In this document: positions 25,840 to 34,199 of the stretch, in pieces
Position numbering within the stretch: the stretch's first letter is position 1
How the letters are laid out: each line of letters opens with the position of its first letter
Source of the DNA: Pseudomonadota bacterium
GTDB lineage: Bacteria > Pseudomonadota > Gammaproteobacteria > Ga0077536
Direction: 5' to 3'
Assembly: GCA_018668255.1 (NCBI GenBank)
Contig: JABISZ010000085.1
Location: forward strand, 1-49,754
Length of the DNA: 49,754 nucleotides
The notes under the pieces: generated by a model
Database searches by the model: none
Told to the model about the DNA's origin: nothing
What the model saw: the letters and a program-made list of their open reading frames with translations, nothing else
Position numbers and translations under genes: made by a program

Positions 25840-26970
25840 ATGCTTAAAATATTAGCCGTCGAAGATAAAAAACAACTCTCTGATTTTGTGAAAGTACCCT
25901 GGTATATCTACCAATCTGACAAAAACTGGGTACCGCCACTACTCCTAGAACGCAAACAGGCCTTATCACCGAGCCAAGGAATATTTAAGCACCTTATTTG
26001 GAAAGGTTGGGTGGCTTACGAAAACCAAACCCCGGTGGGTCGGATCAGTGCCCAAGTCGATCAAGCACATCTCGAGCAATACAATGACCACACAGGATTT
26101 TTTGGTAACTTTGAATGTATCGACGATATTAAGGTTGCAATGGAATTATTTCGGGTAGCTGAAAATTGGTTAAAAGAACAAGGAATGAACTCGGTACGCG
26201 GGCCTTTTAGCCTCAACATCAACCAAGAAGTGGGCTTGCTTGTTGAAGGTTTCGACACCCCTCCTTACTTCATGATGACTCATGCACCAAAATATTATGG
26301 GAAACTCATAGAACAGCTCAGCTACAAGAAATCGATGGATATGTTTGCATTCCTCATAAATACGAACTTTGAGCCACCGAGTTTTATGACCAAACTGCTA
26401 GCTAAGCTAGATGGGAAAGTGGCGTTAAGAGCAATTGATAGGAAAAATGCGAATGGAGATCTTGAGGTGATTAGGGAGATTTTCAATGACGCTTGGTCAG
26501 AAAATTGGGGCTTTGTTCCTTTTGATAAAGAAGAATTCTTGGCGATCGGTAAAGAGATGCTAATGTTGGTGCCAGCAGACTTCATACAGATAGCCGAAAT
26601 TGATCGAGAGCCCGTAGCGTTTCTTGTCCTTCTACCTAATTTAAATGAAGCGATCGCTGATCTTAATGGTCGGTTATGGCCGACCGGATTGTTTAAATTG
26701 ATACGAAGACTGAAGTTCGGGTACCCAAGTACTGGTCGTATACCTCTGATGGGCGTGCGTCGTAGGTTTCACAACACTCGGCTCGGGCCTGGGCTCGCTC
26801 TTTCGGTAATAGATGCAGTGCGCCCGCACGCAGTCAACAAGGGAATCACAAGTGTGGAAATGTCATGGGTTTTAGAAAATAACGAAGGAATGAAAACAAT
26901 TGTTGATATCCTAGGCGGATACCAATCCAAGCGCTACCGTGTATATGATAAAAAATTAGACGGTAGTTGA
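25840..26970 (+). CDS. YghO-like GNAT acyltransferase, candidate bacterial ceramide synthase
   Basis: A 376-residue protein of the YghO-like acyl-CoA N-acyltransferase family. It has VPWYIYQSDKNWVPPLLLER near the N-terminus, GRISAQVDQAH, GFFGNFECIDD, SVRGPFSLNINQEVGLLVEG, and a C-terminal GNAT half ending in SVEMSWVLENNEGMKTIVD and GGYQSKRYRVYDK. As I recall, the Caulobacter ceramide synthase bCerS is a GNAT protein of this kind; it N-acylates 3-ketosphinganine. The other ceramide genes lie at 35.1-39.3 kb, which makes that assignment attractive. Without that context it could be called only a GNAT protein. It is first in a plus-strand run with the two following genes. Confidence 0.65.
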   Translation: MLKILAVEDKKQLSDFVKVPWYIYQSDKNWVPPLLLERKQALSPSQGIFKHLIWKGWVAYENQTPVGRISAQVDQAHLEQYNDHTGFFGNFECIDDIKVAMELFRVAENWLKEQGMNSVRGPFSLNINQEVGLLVEGFDTPPYFMMTHAPKYYGKLIEQLSYKKSMDMFAFLINTNFEPPSFMTKLLAKLDGKVALRAIDRKNANGDLEVIREIFNDAWSENWGFVPFDKEEFLAIGKEMLMLVPADFIQIAEIDREPVAFLVLLPNLNEAIADLNGRLWPTGLFKLIRRLKFGYPSTGRIPLMGVRRRFHNTRLGPGLALSVIDAVRPHAVNKGITSVEMSWVLENNEGMKTIVDILGGYQSKRYRVYDKKLDGS

Positions 26971-27002
26971 AAACAAACTAACAGAATACAAAGGACAGAT
27001 GA

Positions 27003-27776
27003 ATGCATGCCATTATTCTTGCTGGAGATAGGCCAGGCGGAAGTCCACTAGCCAAATCTAATAATGTCTCAAGTGGCATATTCGTTAAAGTTAATGGTGT
27101 CACATGCATCAACCGAGTTTTAACAGCAATCCATAACAGCCGCTTAATAACTACTGCGTCGATTGTTGGGCCATCGAAAGAGAGCTTTTTAGGCGAGTCC
27201 TCATTAAGCGGTTTAATAGATAATTATGGCTTTGACTGGCTAAGCCCCGACAAAGGTCCTGCAGCTAGCGCAGCCAAGGCTTTAAGGCATGTGAATATCT
27301 TGCCCGCTTTACTAACAACGGCTGACCATGCATTACTTACACCTGAGATTATTGATGACTTTTGTAAGTCCGCGAAGACTGTTCAGGCCGATCTTGTGGT
27401 CGGCCTAGCGCTTCATACAGACGTCATAAAAGCATTCCCTCAGACCAAACGCACCCTGTTACGATTTGCAGACGGAATATACTGTGGATGTAATTTATTT
27501 TTACTTAACACTACAGAAAGTCAGTCTGTTTTAAGCTTCTGGAAAGCGCTCGAAGCCGATCGAAAAAAACCATGGCGGATAGTCATGAAACTCGGTCCTA
27601 AACTGTTACTGAAATATCTTTTTAGGCTGCTGACAATTGACGAACTATTTGAAAAACTTTCGAGTTGCTCAGGAGCTCGGGTCAGGTACGTATCAGTTTC
27701 AAATCCCATCGCCGCTATCGATGTTGACTCTGAAGGCGACCTAAAGTTAGCTAATGAGATCTGCTCAAATGATTGA
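27003..27776 (+). CDS. MobA-like NTP transferase
   Basis: A 257-residue nucleotidyltransferase fold. The N-terminal ILAGDRPGGSPLAKSN is a relaxed version of the GGxGTR/K loop, followed by KVNGVTCINRVLTAI and an LLTTADHALLTPEII segment with the metal-binding Asp. The CGCNLFLLN stretch and a PIAAIDVDSEGDLKLA C-terminus match MobA/GlmU-like transferases. It has good Shine-Dalgarno spacing (AAAGGA) and its stop overlaps the next gene by 8 nt. The sugar or alcohol phosphate it would activate is unknown; head-group synthesis for the sphingolipid locus is inference. Confidence 0.65.
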   Translation: MHAIILAGDRPGGSPLAKSNNVSSGIFVKVNGVTCINRVLTAIHNSRLITTASIVGPSKESFLGESSLSGLIDNYGFDWLSPDKGPAASAAKALRHVNILPALLTTADHALLTPEIIDDFCKSAKTVQADLVVGLALHTDVIKAFPQTKRTLLRFADGIYCGCNLFLLNTTESQSVLSFWKALEADRKKPWRIVMKLGPKLLLKYLFRLLTIDELFEKLSSCSGARVRYVSVSNPIAAIDVDSEGDLKLANEICSND

Positions 27777-28530
27777 ACAGGAAAAACAGCAAAGCCTAAA
27801 GCGCCGAATCACACATATGCTCGGGAAGAAATTTCTTAGAGTAATTGCGAGATTACAGTCAAGACACTCTCTTTTGCCCAATGACCCCATCCTTCCAAAC
27901 AGTTGCTTTACCTGGGTGCCCATGATGGAGAAATCTTATCCTGACATCCGCGAAGAATTCGAAAAGGTGTGGCTGCACCCTGAAAGTATTCCTGCCTTTC
28001 ATCAGCTCTCGCCCGATCAGTCTAGAATATCTAAAGCTGACAACTGGAAAACGTACCCTTTTTTTGTTTTCGGGCGCCCAATTACACAAAACTGTATTCA
28101 ATGTCCAAAAACTTCTACTCTTTTAAAAAAAATACCTGGTATACAAAATGCTTGGTTTTCAATTCTTGCTCCTAACTATCATATCCCCCCTCATCGGGGA
28201 CCGACTAAGGCTTTGGTAAGATGTCACTTAGGTATAAAGGTGCCTAACGATAATGCAAGTTGCTGGTTACGTGTCGACAAATTAATTTACAACTGGTCCG
28301 AAGGTGAATGCGTCCTCTTCGACGACACCTATGAGCACGAAGTTCATAACGACACAGCAGAATATCGAGCTGTCTTGTTTGTCGATGTAGACAGGCCCAT
28401 GGATAATTTTGGCAAGCTTTTAAATAAAGGAATACTCCGTTTGATGAAGGCCACACATTATGTAAAAGAACCTATGAAAAATATTTTGATATGGAACAGC
28501 AATCTACGATCAAAAAAACCAAATGCTTAA
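27769..28530 (+). CDS. Aspartyl/asparaginyl beta-hydroxylase (LpxO-like) family protein
   Basis: A 253-residue Fe(II)/2-oxoglutarate oxygenase. The double-stranded beta-helix motifs are IPPHRGPTKALVRCHLGIKV (first metal His and the 2OG-contacting region) and CVLFDDTYEHEVHNDTAEYR followed by AVLFVDVDRP (second His and the Arg that anchors 2-oxoglutarate). I choose ATG 27769, which overlaps the previous stop; ATG 27754 is possible. LpxO members 2-hydroxylate acyl chains of lipid A. Coupled to the preceding transferase inside a ceramide locus, 2-hydroxylation of the amide-linked fatty acid is a reasonable but unproven role. Confidence 0.7.
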   Translation: MIEQEKQQSLKRRITHMLGKKFLRVIARLQSRHSLLPNDPILPNSCFTWVPMMEKSYPDIREEFEKVWLHPESIPAFHQLSPDQSRISKADNWKTYPFFVFGRPITQNCIQCPKTSTLLKKIPGIQNAWFSILAPNYHIPPHRGPTKALVRCHLGIKVPNDNASCWLRVDKLIYNWSEGECVLFDDTYEHEVHNDTAEYRAVLFVDVDRPMDNFGKLLNKGILRLMKATHYVKEPMKNILIWNSNLRSKKPNA

Positions 28531-28642
28531 GATCAATCTTTTTTACATCAAAACTAGATTGTAGTAGATCGAATAAAGCAGCTATTCGTGTTAAGGTGCG
28601 CAGCAATTTCAAACAGCCACCAGATTTCTCTGAGGAAAAACG

Positions 28643-29368
28643 ATGAAAGCTATCATCCTAAGCGCAGGGCAAGGGAAACGACTCTTACCGTTAACAAAAA
28701 AAACACCTAAAGCCGCTCTTAGAGTGGGCAGCACTTCAGTTCTAGAGTGGCAACTCCAAGAACTAGCGAAATGTCAGATACACGAAGTTGTAGTAATCAC
28801 TGGTTTTGGAGCAGATCAAATAGACCACATCATCGACAACCAAAAAGATATGTCGGCACGTACTCTATACAATCCATTCTATTCTCAATCAGATAACTTA
28901 GGGACTTGTTGGATCGCTAGACATGAGATGACGGCTCCTTTCATGATCATCAACGGAGACACGCTATTTGAATCAGCTATAGTAGAGAAACTTTTAGCGG
29001 CCAACCCCGAAAATCCCATTAACTTAGTGACTGACTGTAAAGATCTGTATGACGACGATGATATGAAAGTTATTTTAGAGACCGGTATAGTAAAAAACGT
29101 TTCTAAGACACTTGATCGAGCGCGCGTAGATGGGGAATCAATCGGGATGATGTCTTTCAATCATGAGGGTGCGTCGCTATTTGTAAGCGAGCTAAACTCG
29201 ATGATGCGATCTGGTTCCGGACTATCTCAATGGTACCTCTCAGCAATAGATTCAATTGCACAGTCACTTAAGGTGTTTGCTTGCCCCATAGAGGGCTCTG
29301 AATGGTGTGAAATAGATTCAGTCGGTGATTTAGAGACAGCTGAAAAAACTGTCTCTCGCTGGCTGTAA
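28643..29368 (+). CDS. LicC/IMPCT-like cytidylyltransferase
   Basis: A 241-residue nucleotidyltransferase with an intact active site: LSAGQGKRLLPLTKKTPKAA (sugar-1-phosphate nucleotidyltransferase signature), the NPFYSQSDNLGTCWIARHEM segment that in choline-phosphate and inositol-1-phosphate cytidylyltransferases reads N-x-x-Y-x-x-(T/S)-N-N, metal-binding D106 in INGDTLFE and the late EWCEIDSVGDLETAE. A GAGGAAA Shine-Dalgarno precedes it. It would make a CDP-alcohol (CDP-inositol, CDP-choline or similar). The CDP-alcohol phosphotransferase 4 kb downstream is the natural user of that product. Confidence 0.7.
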   Translation: MKAIILSAGQGKRLLPLTKKTPKAALRVGSTSVLEWQLQELAKCQIHEVVVITGFGADQIDHIIDNQKDMSARTLYNPFYSQSDNLGTCWIARHEMTAPFMIINGDTLFESAIVEKLLAANPENPINLVTDCKDLYDDDDMKVILETGIVKNVSKTLDRARVDGESIGMMSFNHEGASLFVSELNSMMRSGSGLSQWYLSAIDSIAQSLKVFACPIEGSEWCEIDSVGDLETAEKTVSRWL

Positions 29369-29372
29369 CTTT

Positions 29373-29873
29373 CTACCGCATAATTCGACGAACTTTAACT
29401 CTCGAATTATTCCCGGCCTCCCATGTCCCATTTTCTAAATCATAATGAATGGCATTACTAGAAATCAATTGGGCATCAGCGGAAATTTCTGCGTCACCCC
29501 GCATATCCACTGTTTTCTTGACCACATCATAAGTTAATAGAGATCCCGTGCCTAAAAACGGGGCTTTATCTTCAAAGTTGTACCTGATACTCGCGGGGCT
29601 ACCAGCAACTTCAAGAACATCAGCATCTGTTAAAGGACCACTTATTAGGCCTTTCGATGCTTTTATTTCCCATTGTTCTTCTTTTATAGACAAGCCTCCA
29701 CTAATAAAAAATCCGCCTTCTAAGTTACTTTGGACCGCTTTTTCAGCGACTACTAACACAGGGTAATAAGCTGCTATGCTGTGCATATAAGACAAAAGAA
29801 GCAAACTAAAAATCTGTAAAAATAGAATCATACGAAAGTACATGTTGCGAAACAGTATAGTCGAAGCCATCAT
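29373..29873 (-). CDS. LptA/OstA-like periplasmic protein
   Basis: About 166 residues. A hydrophobic signal segment (FRMILFLQIFSLLLLSYMHS, ending near an A-Y-Y junction) is followed by beta-strand repeats typical of the OstA/LptA/LptC jellyroll: LVVAEKAVQSNLEGGFFISG, SPASIRYNF, LLTYDVVKKTVDMRGDAEIS and SNAIHYDLENGTWEAGN. LptA-type proteins bridge lipid across the periplasm. The start is uncertain (ATGs at 29873, 29870 or 29843; none has a clear Shine-Dalgarno). It is divergent from the LptF gene by about 50 bp, implying a shared promoter region. Confidence 0.65.
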   Translation of the reverse strand: MMASTILFRNMYFRMILFLQIFSLLLLSYMHSIAAYYPVLVVAEKAVQSNLEGGFFISGGLSIKEEQWEIKASKGLISGPLTDADVLEVAGSPASIRYNFEDKAPFLGTGSLLTYDVVKKTVDMRGDAEISADAQLISSNAIHYDLENGTWEAGNNSRVKVRRIMR

Positions 29874-29926
29874 ATGCAAAGGGAACTAGCCAAGCAACCA
29901 GCAGCTAGCATACATATGGATCTCCA

Positions 29927-30973
29927 GTGATTATAAATCGTTACATCTACCGAGAAATAAACTCAAACTTAATTGCAGCGGCGATAACACTCTTTGTCAT
30001 CTTCTTTTCATATAGCTTCACACGTTTCATGATCGATGCAGCAAGCGGATTATATAAATTAAACGAGGTACTAACGCTCACATTATATAAATTAATTATT
30101 GCTCTAGAGGTGTTGCTCCCGCTTTCTTTATATTTCGCAATTATATTTGGCATTGCAAATCTCGGCGTTCGAAACGAACTAGTTGTCATACGGTGCGCCG
30201 GAATGCGTGATCTAGATATCCTCAAGCCCATCATCACTGTTTGCGTAGCCGTTTCACTAATCGCAGGGCTACTGTCGTGTTTTGCTCGGCCAATGACCTA
30301 TGATGCCATTTTCCAGTTAAAAGAGACTGCACAAGCTTCTGCAGGCTTCGAACGCATAAAACCTGGCCAGTTTTACGACTTTAACGACGGACAGAGAACG
30401 GTGTATATCGAGGGGCTAGAAAAAGAAAGTAACCAGATAACTGGGGTATTCATACGCTCGACAAAAGAGGATTATCTGGAAATCGTATCAGCTCCTTCAG
30501 GGATGCTTAAACTCTTTGATAACGACGATTCTCATTTATTAGCCTTGCATAACGCGAGCGTATTCCGCCAGAGAACTGATGACAAAGATATTATAGGCAA
30601 ATTCAATTATCTTGAAATTCGGTTGAAGACCCGTATAGAAAACGAAACGGAATACCGTTCCAAATCAATCCCAACAATCGAACTGTTTAACTCAAATGAT
30701 TCATTTGACTCCGCTGAATTACAATGGCGCTTCTCAACGCCAGTCACTACTCTCTTACTAGGACTTATCGCATGGTTTTTAACCACTAACACTCCCAGAA
30801 AGAGTAGGTTCAGTAAATTACCTTTAGCGTTGGCAATCTACGCTGCCTACTATAATCTTCTTGGCTTATCGCGGTCTTGGGTAGAACAGGACATTCTATC
30901 CATCATTTGGTGGGTGCCGATCCTGACATTTACACTAGTCATAACTATAAAAAAGTTTCTGTGGAAGCAATGA
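29927..30973 (+). CDS. LptF-family permease
   Basis: A 348-residue YjgP/YjgQ (LptF/LptG) family membrane protein starting at GTG. Three N-terminal helices hold RYIYREINSN and the RNELVVIRCAGM cytoplasmic motif that contacts the LptB ATPase. A periplasmic jellyroll domain (about 130-255) precedes the AELQWRFSTPVTTLLLGLIA helices and PRKSRFSKLPLALAIYAAYY. The match is closer to LptF than LptG. It could be the organism's only LptF, but pepA, the usual neighbour, is absent and an LptA-like gene and sphingolipid genes surround it. Confidence 0.85.
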   Translation: MIINRYIYREINSNLIAAAITLFVIFFSYSFTRFMIDAASGLYKLNEVLTLTLYKLIIALEVLLPLSLYFAIIFGIANLGVRNELVVIRCAGMRDLDILKPIITVCVAVSLIAGLLSCFARPMTYDAIFQLKETAQASAGFERIKPGQFYDFNDGQRTVYIEGLEKESNQITGVFIRSTKEDYLEIVSAPSGMLKLFDNDDSHLLALHNASVFRQRTDDKDIIGKFNYLEIRLKTRIENETEYRSKSIPTIELFNSNDSFDSAELQWRFSTPVTTLLLGLIAWFLTTNTPRKSRFSKLPLALAIYAAYYNLLGLSRSWVEQDILSIIWWVPILTFTLVITIKKFLWKQ

Positions 30974-30977
30974 AAAC

Positions 30978-32036
30978 ATGATTCTAAGCCGCTACATTTT
31001 CTCTCAATTTTTCACTAGCGCTTTTTTTGCATTGGTAACTTTGCTTATTTTATTCAGCATTATAAGTCTAGTGGAAACACTAGAAAACGTCGGACAAGGC
31101 AGCTTTACTTCCTTGCACGCTTTTTTAGTCATACTATTTGAGACACCAAACAGAATTATTGAACTACTTCCGATAGTCACGCTCTTGGGCACAATCATGG
31201 GCTTAGGATCGCTTGCTAATAATCAAGAGATAGCAGCATCACGGTCCGCCGGAGTATCTGTGATCAAGTTCGTGAAAATATTTATTTGCATCACTATCCT
31301 AGTATCTCTTGTAGCCATCTTAATACAGACCTACCTTATTCCTGGATCGGAAAAACAAGTGATACGACTTAATAGCCTTGCCATCGAACAGACCAACGTC
31401 ACGGCGAAGGGTTTCTGGAGCAAGAAGGGTCAGACCATTGTCAGAATAGAGGAAATGCTATCTGCAAGTACAGCCGCCTCTATTGAAGTCTACAATTTAT
31501 CAGCACAAGATAATCTTGAAAGCATTACCATCGCCACATCTGCGGAGATTAAAGAGAACTCGAAGTGGCTTCTTAAGAAAGCGATCACTAGAGTCGTTAG
31601 CACCTCTTTAGGACTCTCTAAGAAAAACGAAGATACACTTACATGGGATAGTTTCCTAGAAGATAGCCAGCTAAAAACGCTAACAAGCCCGCTGTATGCT
31701 ATCTCCGCCCTAGACTTAATGCGCTATATCCGAGCCAACAGAGAATCCGGCGTGGATACTCGTTCTCATGAGGTAATTTTATGGCAACGACTGATTTTCC
31801 CTATAACATTACTTGCAATGGCACTTATAGGCGTATCTATAATATTAAGTTCCACTACAAACCGTGCAGCGGGATCTCGATTATTAATAGCAATGGGCAT
31901 AGGAGTATTTCTTTATCTCCTACAGCAGACAACGGGCCATCTATCCACCCTATTGAATATCAGCCCAGTGATTACGGTATGTATCCCACCATTAGTAATG
32001 TTGACTGTAGCACTACTTGCAATTAGACGAATATAA
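30978..32036 (+). CDS. LptG-family permease
   Basis: A 352-residue YjgP/YjgQ family protein, the partner of the preceding gene (4-nt gap, GGAAG Shine-Dalgarno). The LptG-type start LSRYIFSQFFTSAFF, ETLENVGQGSF, ELLPIVTLLGTIMGLGSLAN, the SRSAGVSVIKF coupling helix, a periplasmic jellyroll and a final set of membrane helices are present. LptF-LptG heterodimers with LptB extract lipopolysaccharide from the inner membrane. Here the cargo could be LPS or the locus's own sphingolipid. Confidence 0.85.
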   Translation: MILSRYIFSQFFTSAFFALVTLLILFSIISLVETLENVGQGSFTSLHAFLVILFETPNRIIELLPIVTLLGTIMGLGSLANNQEIAASRSAGVSVIKFVKIFICITILVSLVAILIQTYLIPGSEKQVIRLNSLAIEQTNVTAKGFWSKKGQTIVRIEEMLSASTAASIEVYNLSAQDNLESITIATSAEIKENSKWLLKKAITRVVSTSLGLSKKNEDTLTWDSFLEDSQLKTLTSPLYAISALDLMRYIRANRESGVDTRSHEVILWQRLIFPITLLAMALIGVSIILSSTTNRAAGSRLLIAMGIGVFLYLLQQTTGHLSTLLNISPVITVCIPPLVMLTVALLAIRRI

Positions 32037-32041
32037 AATCT

Positions 32042-32938
32042 TTATCTTAAGGCAGTGTCTTTCCATACTATCTCGCTCGTCATGATTTCCCCACAACGTG
32101 AGTCATGAACAACCTCTAAAGTCGAAACCATCCTCCAATCTGATTGATCTCGAACTACATCAAAGATTCGAAAAGAGCTAGAGGCGTGCCTTAAAGCATT
32201 TGATGCAGAGGCGGTGGAAAACACCTTTGTATAATCATTAATGCAGTATTCTGTATTACGATGAACATGGCCATGAAGCACAAACTCAGCCCTGCCTCGG
32301 TCAAGTACCCCCTGCAATGCCTTGCTATTTCTAAGTGCCTTTCGACCTGCACAGCGACCCTCAATTGGCGGGTGATGAATAAGAACACATCTCATGGACC
32401 CAGTAGAATCCTGCAATATCTTTTCGAGTTCGTTTAATTGTCCCTCATCTACCATACCTCTCGCCGACCAAAATGGTTCAGGTTGAGCAGAGGACAGTCC
32501 AATGATCGTGGTGTTGCCCACACGTATAACTGACGGGAAAGTATTTCTCTTATTCCCGTCAGGCCATAGATACTGAGCCCAGCTTTGACAGGCGGATGCC
32601 ACAGAGTCTGCCTGATAGAAATCATGGTTACCCGGAACAAGAACAACCTTTGCTATTTTCGAAAGACTGTCTAGCCATTGTGCGGCCTGATCTATCTCGC
32701 TGGCTAAACCAATCTGTACAAGATCACCAGTCACGACAATGACATCAGGTTCCTTTTTCTCAACATGGTTTGTAAGGCAATCCAAGGTTGCACGCAAATG
32801 ATGCTGACTCCTTCGGCGCCACGATAAAGCCCCTAAAAACCTCTTCCCGCCTAAAAATCTTCGCGCCATTACTCCGTCAAGACTGCTCAAATGAGGGTCA
32901 CTTAGATGCACGATCCTAGTTCTTTCTTTTGTATTCAT
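32042..32938 (-). CDS. Calcineurin-like metallophosphoesterase
   Basis: A 298-residue dimetal phosphoesterase with complete motifs: IVHLSDPHL, VVTGDLVQIG, VVLVPGNHDFY, VLIHHPP and VLHGHVHRN. The RRFLGGKRFLGALSWRRRSQ insertion after motif I is basic and aromatic and could touch membrane lipid. No signal peptide is visible, so it should act in the cytoplasm. It is convergent with lptG (5 bp) and divergent from the CDP-alcohol phosphotransferase gene. A lipid-phosphate or CDP-lipid hydrolase is plausible; the family is too broad for a firm substrate. Confidence 0.75.
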   Translation of the reverse strand: MNTKERTRIVHLSDPHLSSLDGVMARRFLGGKRFLGALSWRRRSQHHLRATLDCLTNHVEKKEPDVIVVTGDLVQIGLASEIDQAAQWLDSLSKIAKVVLVPGNHDFYQADSVASACQSWAQYLWPDGNKRNTFPSVIRVGNTTIIGLSSAQPEPFWSARGMVDEGQLNELEKILQDSTGSMRCVLIHHPPIEGRCAGRKALRNSKALQGVLDRGRAEFVLHGHVHRNTEYCINDYTKVFSTASASNALRHASSSFRIFDVVRDQSDWRMVSTLEVVHDSRCGEIMTSEIVWKDTALR

Positions 32939-33008
32939 TTTTGCTGCGCCGACTTTAACTCTCTATACTGCTGGCAATTATAGTTAACAATCATAAGTAG
33001 ATAATAAC

Positions 33009-34199
33009 ATGCTAAATGCTGCGTTGATCCTTTCTGGTAATAATCAAAACGTGTGGGGCCTCTCAGGAGTCGATAGAATACGAAAGCAACTAAATGCTCT
33101 AGACATTAGTAACATTGCAGAAGAACTCGGAGCAGTCTCAAGCGAGGAAGCTCTCGTTATCGATTCTAATTTTCTATTTGAACAAAAGACATTGAAAAAA
33201 TTTCTAGCGAGTTCTTCAATGTTTTTACTTTGTCCCCAATCTAAAATATTGGCAGCAGCTAAATGTAATCATGCAGAGCTCGAAAAGACCGCAGTAAAAA
33301 TCGGCACGAAAAACGCTGAGCTCGAAGTAGATCAAACAGTAGTCACACCGACTGATCTGGACGGCTTCGACAAAGAGTTAAGGAAAACAAAGCCACCTTT
33401 GTTACTGTATCAGGCAGACTTCACTACTCATCAAGTCGAATCTATTCTCTATGGAAACTCATACAAAGGCGTTACAGACTTTGTCACAAAATGGTGGTGG
33501 CCTGCTCCCGCGCGCTTACTGGTAAAGAAATGTTCTGCAATCGGAGTCACTCCAAACTATATCACAATACTAGGGGCTATTTTGGTCGTGCTCTCGACTT
33601 ATTTATTCCTCCAAGGCTATTTTCTTTCGGGCTTACTAAGTGGCTGGCTCATGACGCTTCTAGATACTGTTGACGGAAAGCTGGCTCGAGTGACAGAACA
33701 GAGTAGTAAAATTGGTCATGTGATGGATCACGGCATGGACATCATTCATCCACCTATCTGGTACTTTTTCTGGGGCTTAGGCTTGTCTGAAACAATGAAT
33801 TTATGGGGCTTTAACCTAGAGCTTCTCTCTGGCCTTATGATTGGGACATATATCTTGGGTAGAGTCATAGAAGGAGCATTTGAGGGGCTAGGTACCTGCT
33901 CAATGTTCGCATGGCGCCCATTTGACGCGTACTTTAGGCTGTTTGTAGCACGGAGAAACCCGTGCTTAATTCTACTGACTATAGGGACTATGGCAGGACA
34001 GCCGGGATTAGGTTTTGTTGCAGTGGTAGGGTGGACAGCTTTGTGTACGCTCATCCTAGCACTGAGGCTTTTGTATGCAGGGAAAGTTCGTTTAGGAACA
34101 GGTGTGCTTCACTCGTGGCTCGAAGATAAACTCGCGGCATCAACCAGGCATCCAAAAGCATATAGAACTTTTAGTGAAACAAAAAAAGCTTATGAATGA
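33009..34199 (+). CDS. CDP-alcohol phosphotransferase with a degenerate nucleotidyltransferase N-domain
   Basis: A 396-residue, two-part protein. Residues about 170-380 are a CDP-alcohol phosphatidyltransferase membrane domain with every signature residue: D219, D222-G223, A226-R227, G236, D240 and D244. It is preceded by IGVTPNYITILGA, the usual start of the domain. Residues 1-160 resemble a nucleotidyltransferase (LNAALILSGN at the N-terminus) but lack the GxGTR loop and metal Asp, so that half looks inactive. The architecture recalls fused inositol-phosphate cytidylyltransferase/CDP-alcohol transferase enzymes. Catalysis would transfer a phospho-alcohol head group onto a lipid alcohol, plausibly ceramide, with the separate cytidylyltransferase at 28.6 kb supplying CDP-alcohol. 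Confidence 0.75.
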   Translation: MLNAALILSGNNQNVWGLSGVDRIRKQLNALDISNIAEELGAVSSEEALVIDSNFLFEQKTLKKFLASSSMFLLCPQSKILAAAKCNHAELEKTAVKIGTKNAELEVDQTVVTPTDLDGFDKELRKTKPPLLLYQADFTTHQVESILYGNSYKGVTDFVTKWWWPAPARLLVKKCSAIGVTPNYITILGAILVVLSTYLFLQGYFLSGLLSGWLMTLLDTVDGKLARVTEQSSKIGHVMDHGMDIIHPPIWYFFWGLGLSETMNLWGFNLELLSGLMIGTYILGRVIEGAFEGLGTCSMFAWRPFDAYFRLFVARRNPCLILLTIGTMAGQPGLGFVAVVGWTALCTLILALRLLYAGKVRLGTGVLHSWLEDKLAASTRHPKAYRTFSETKKAYE

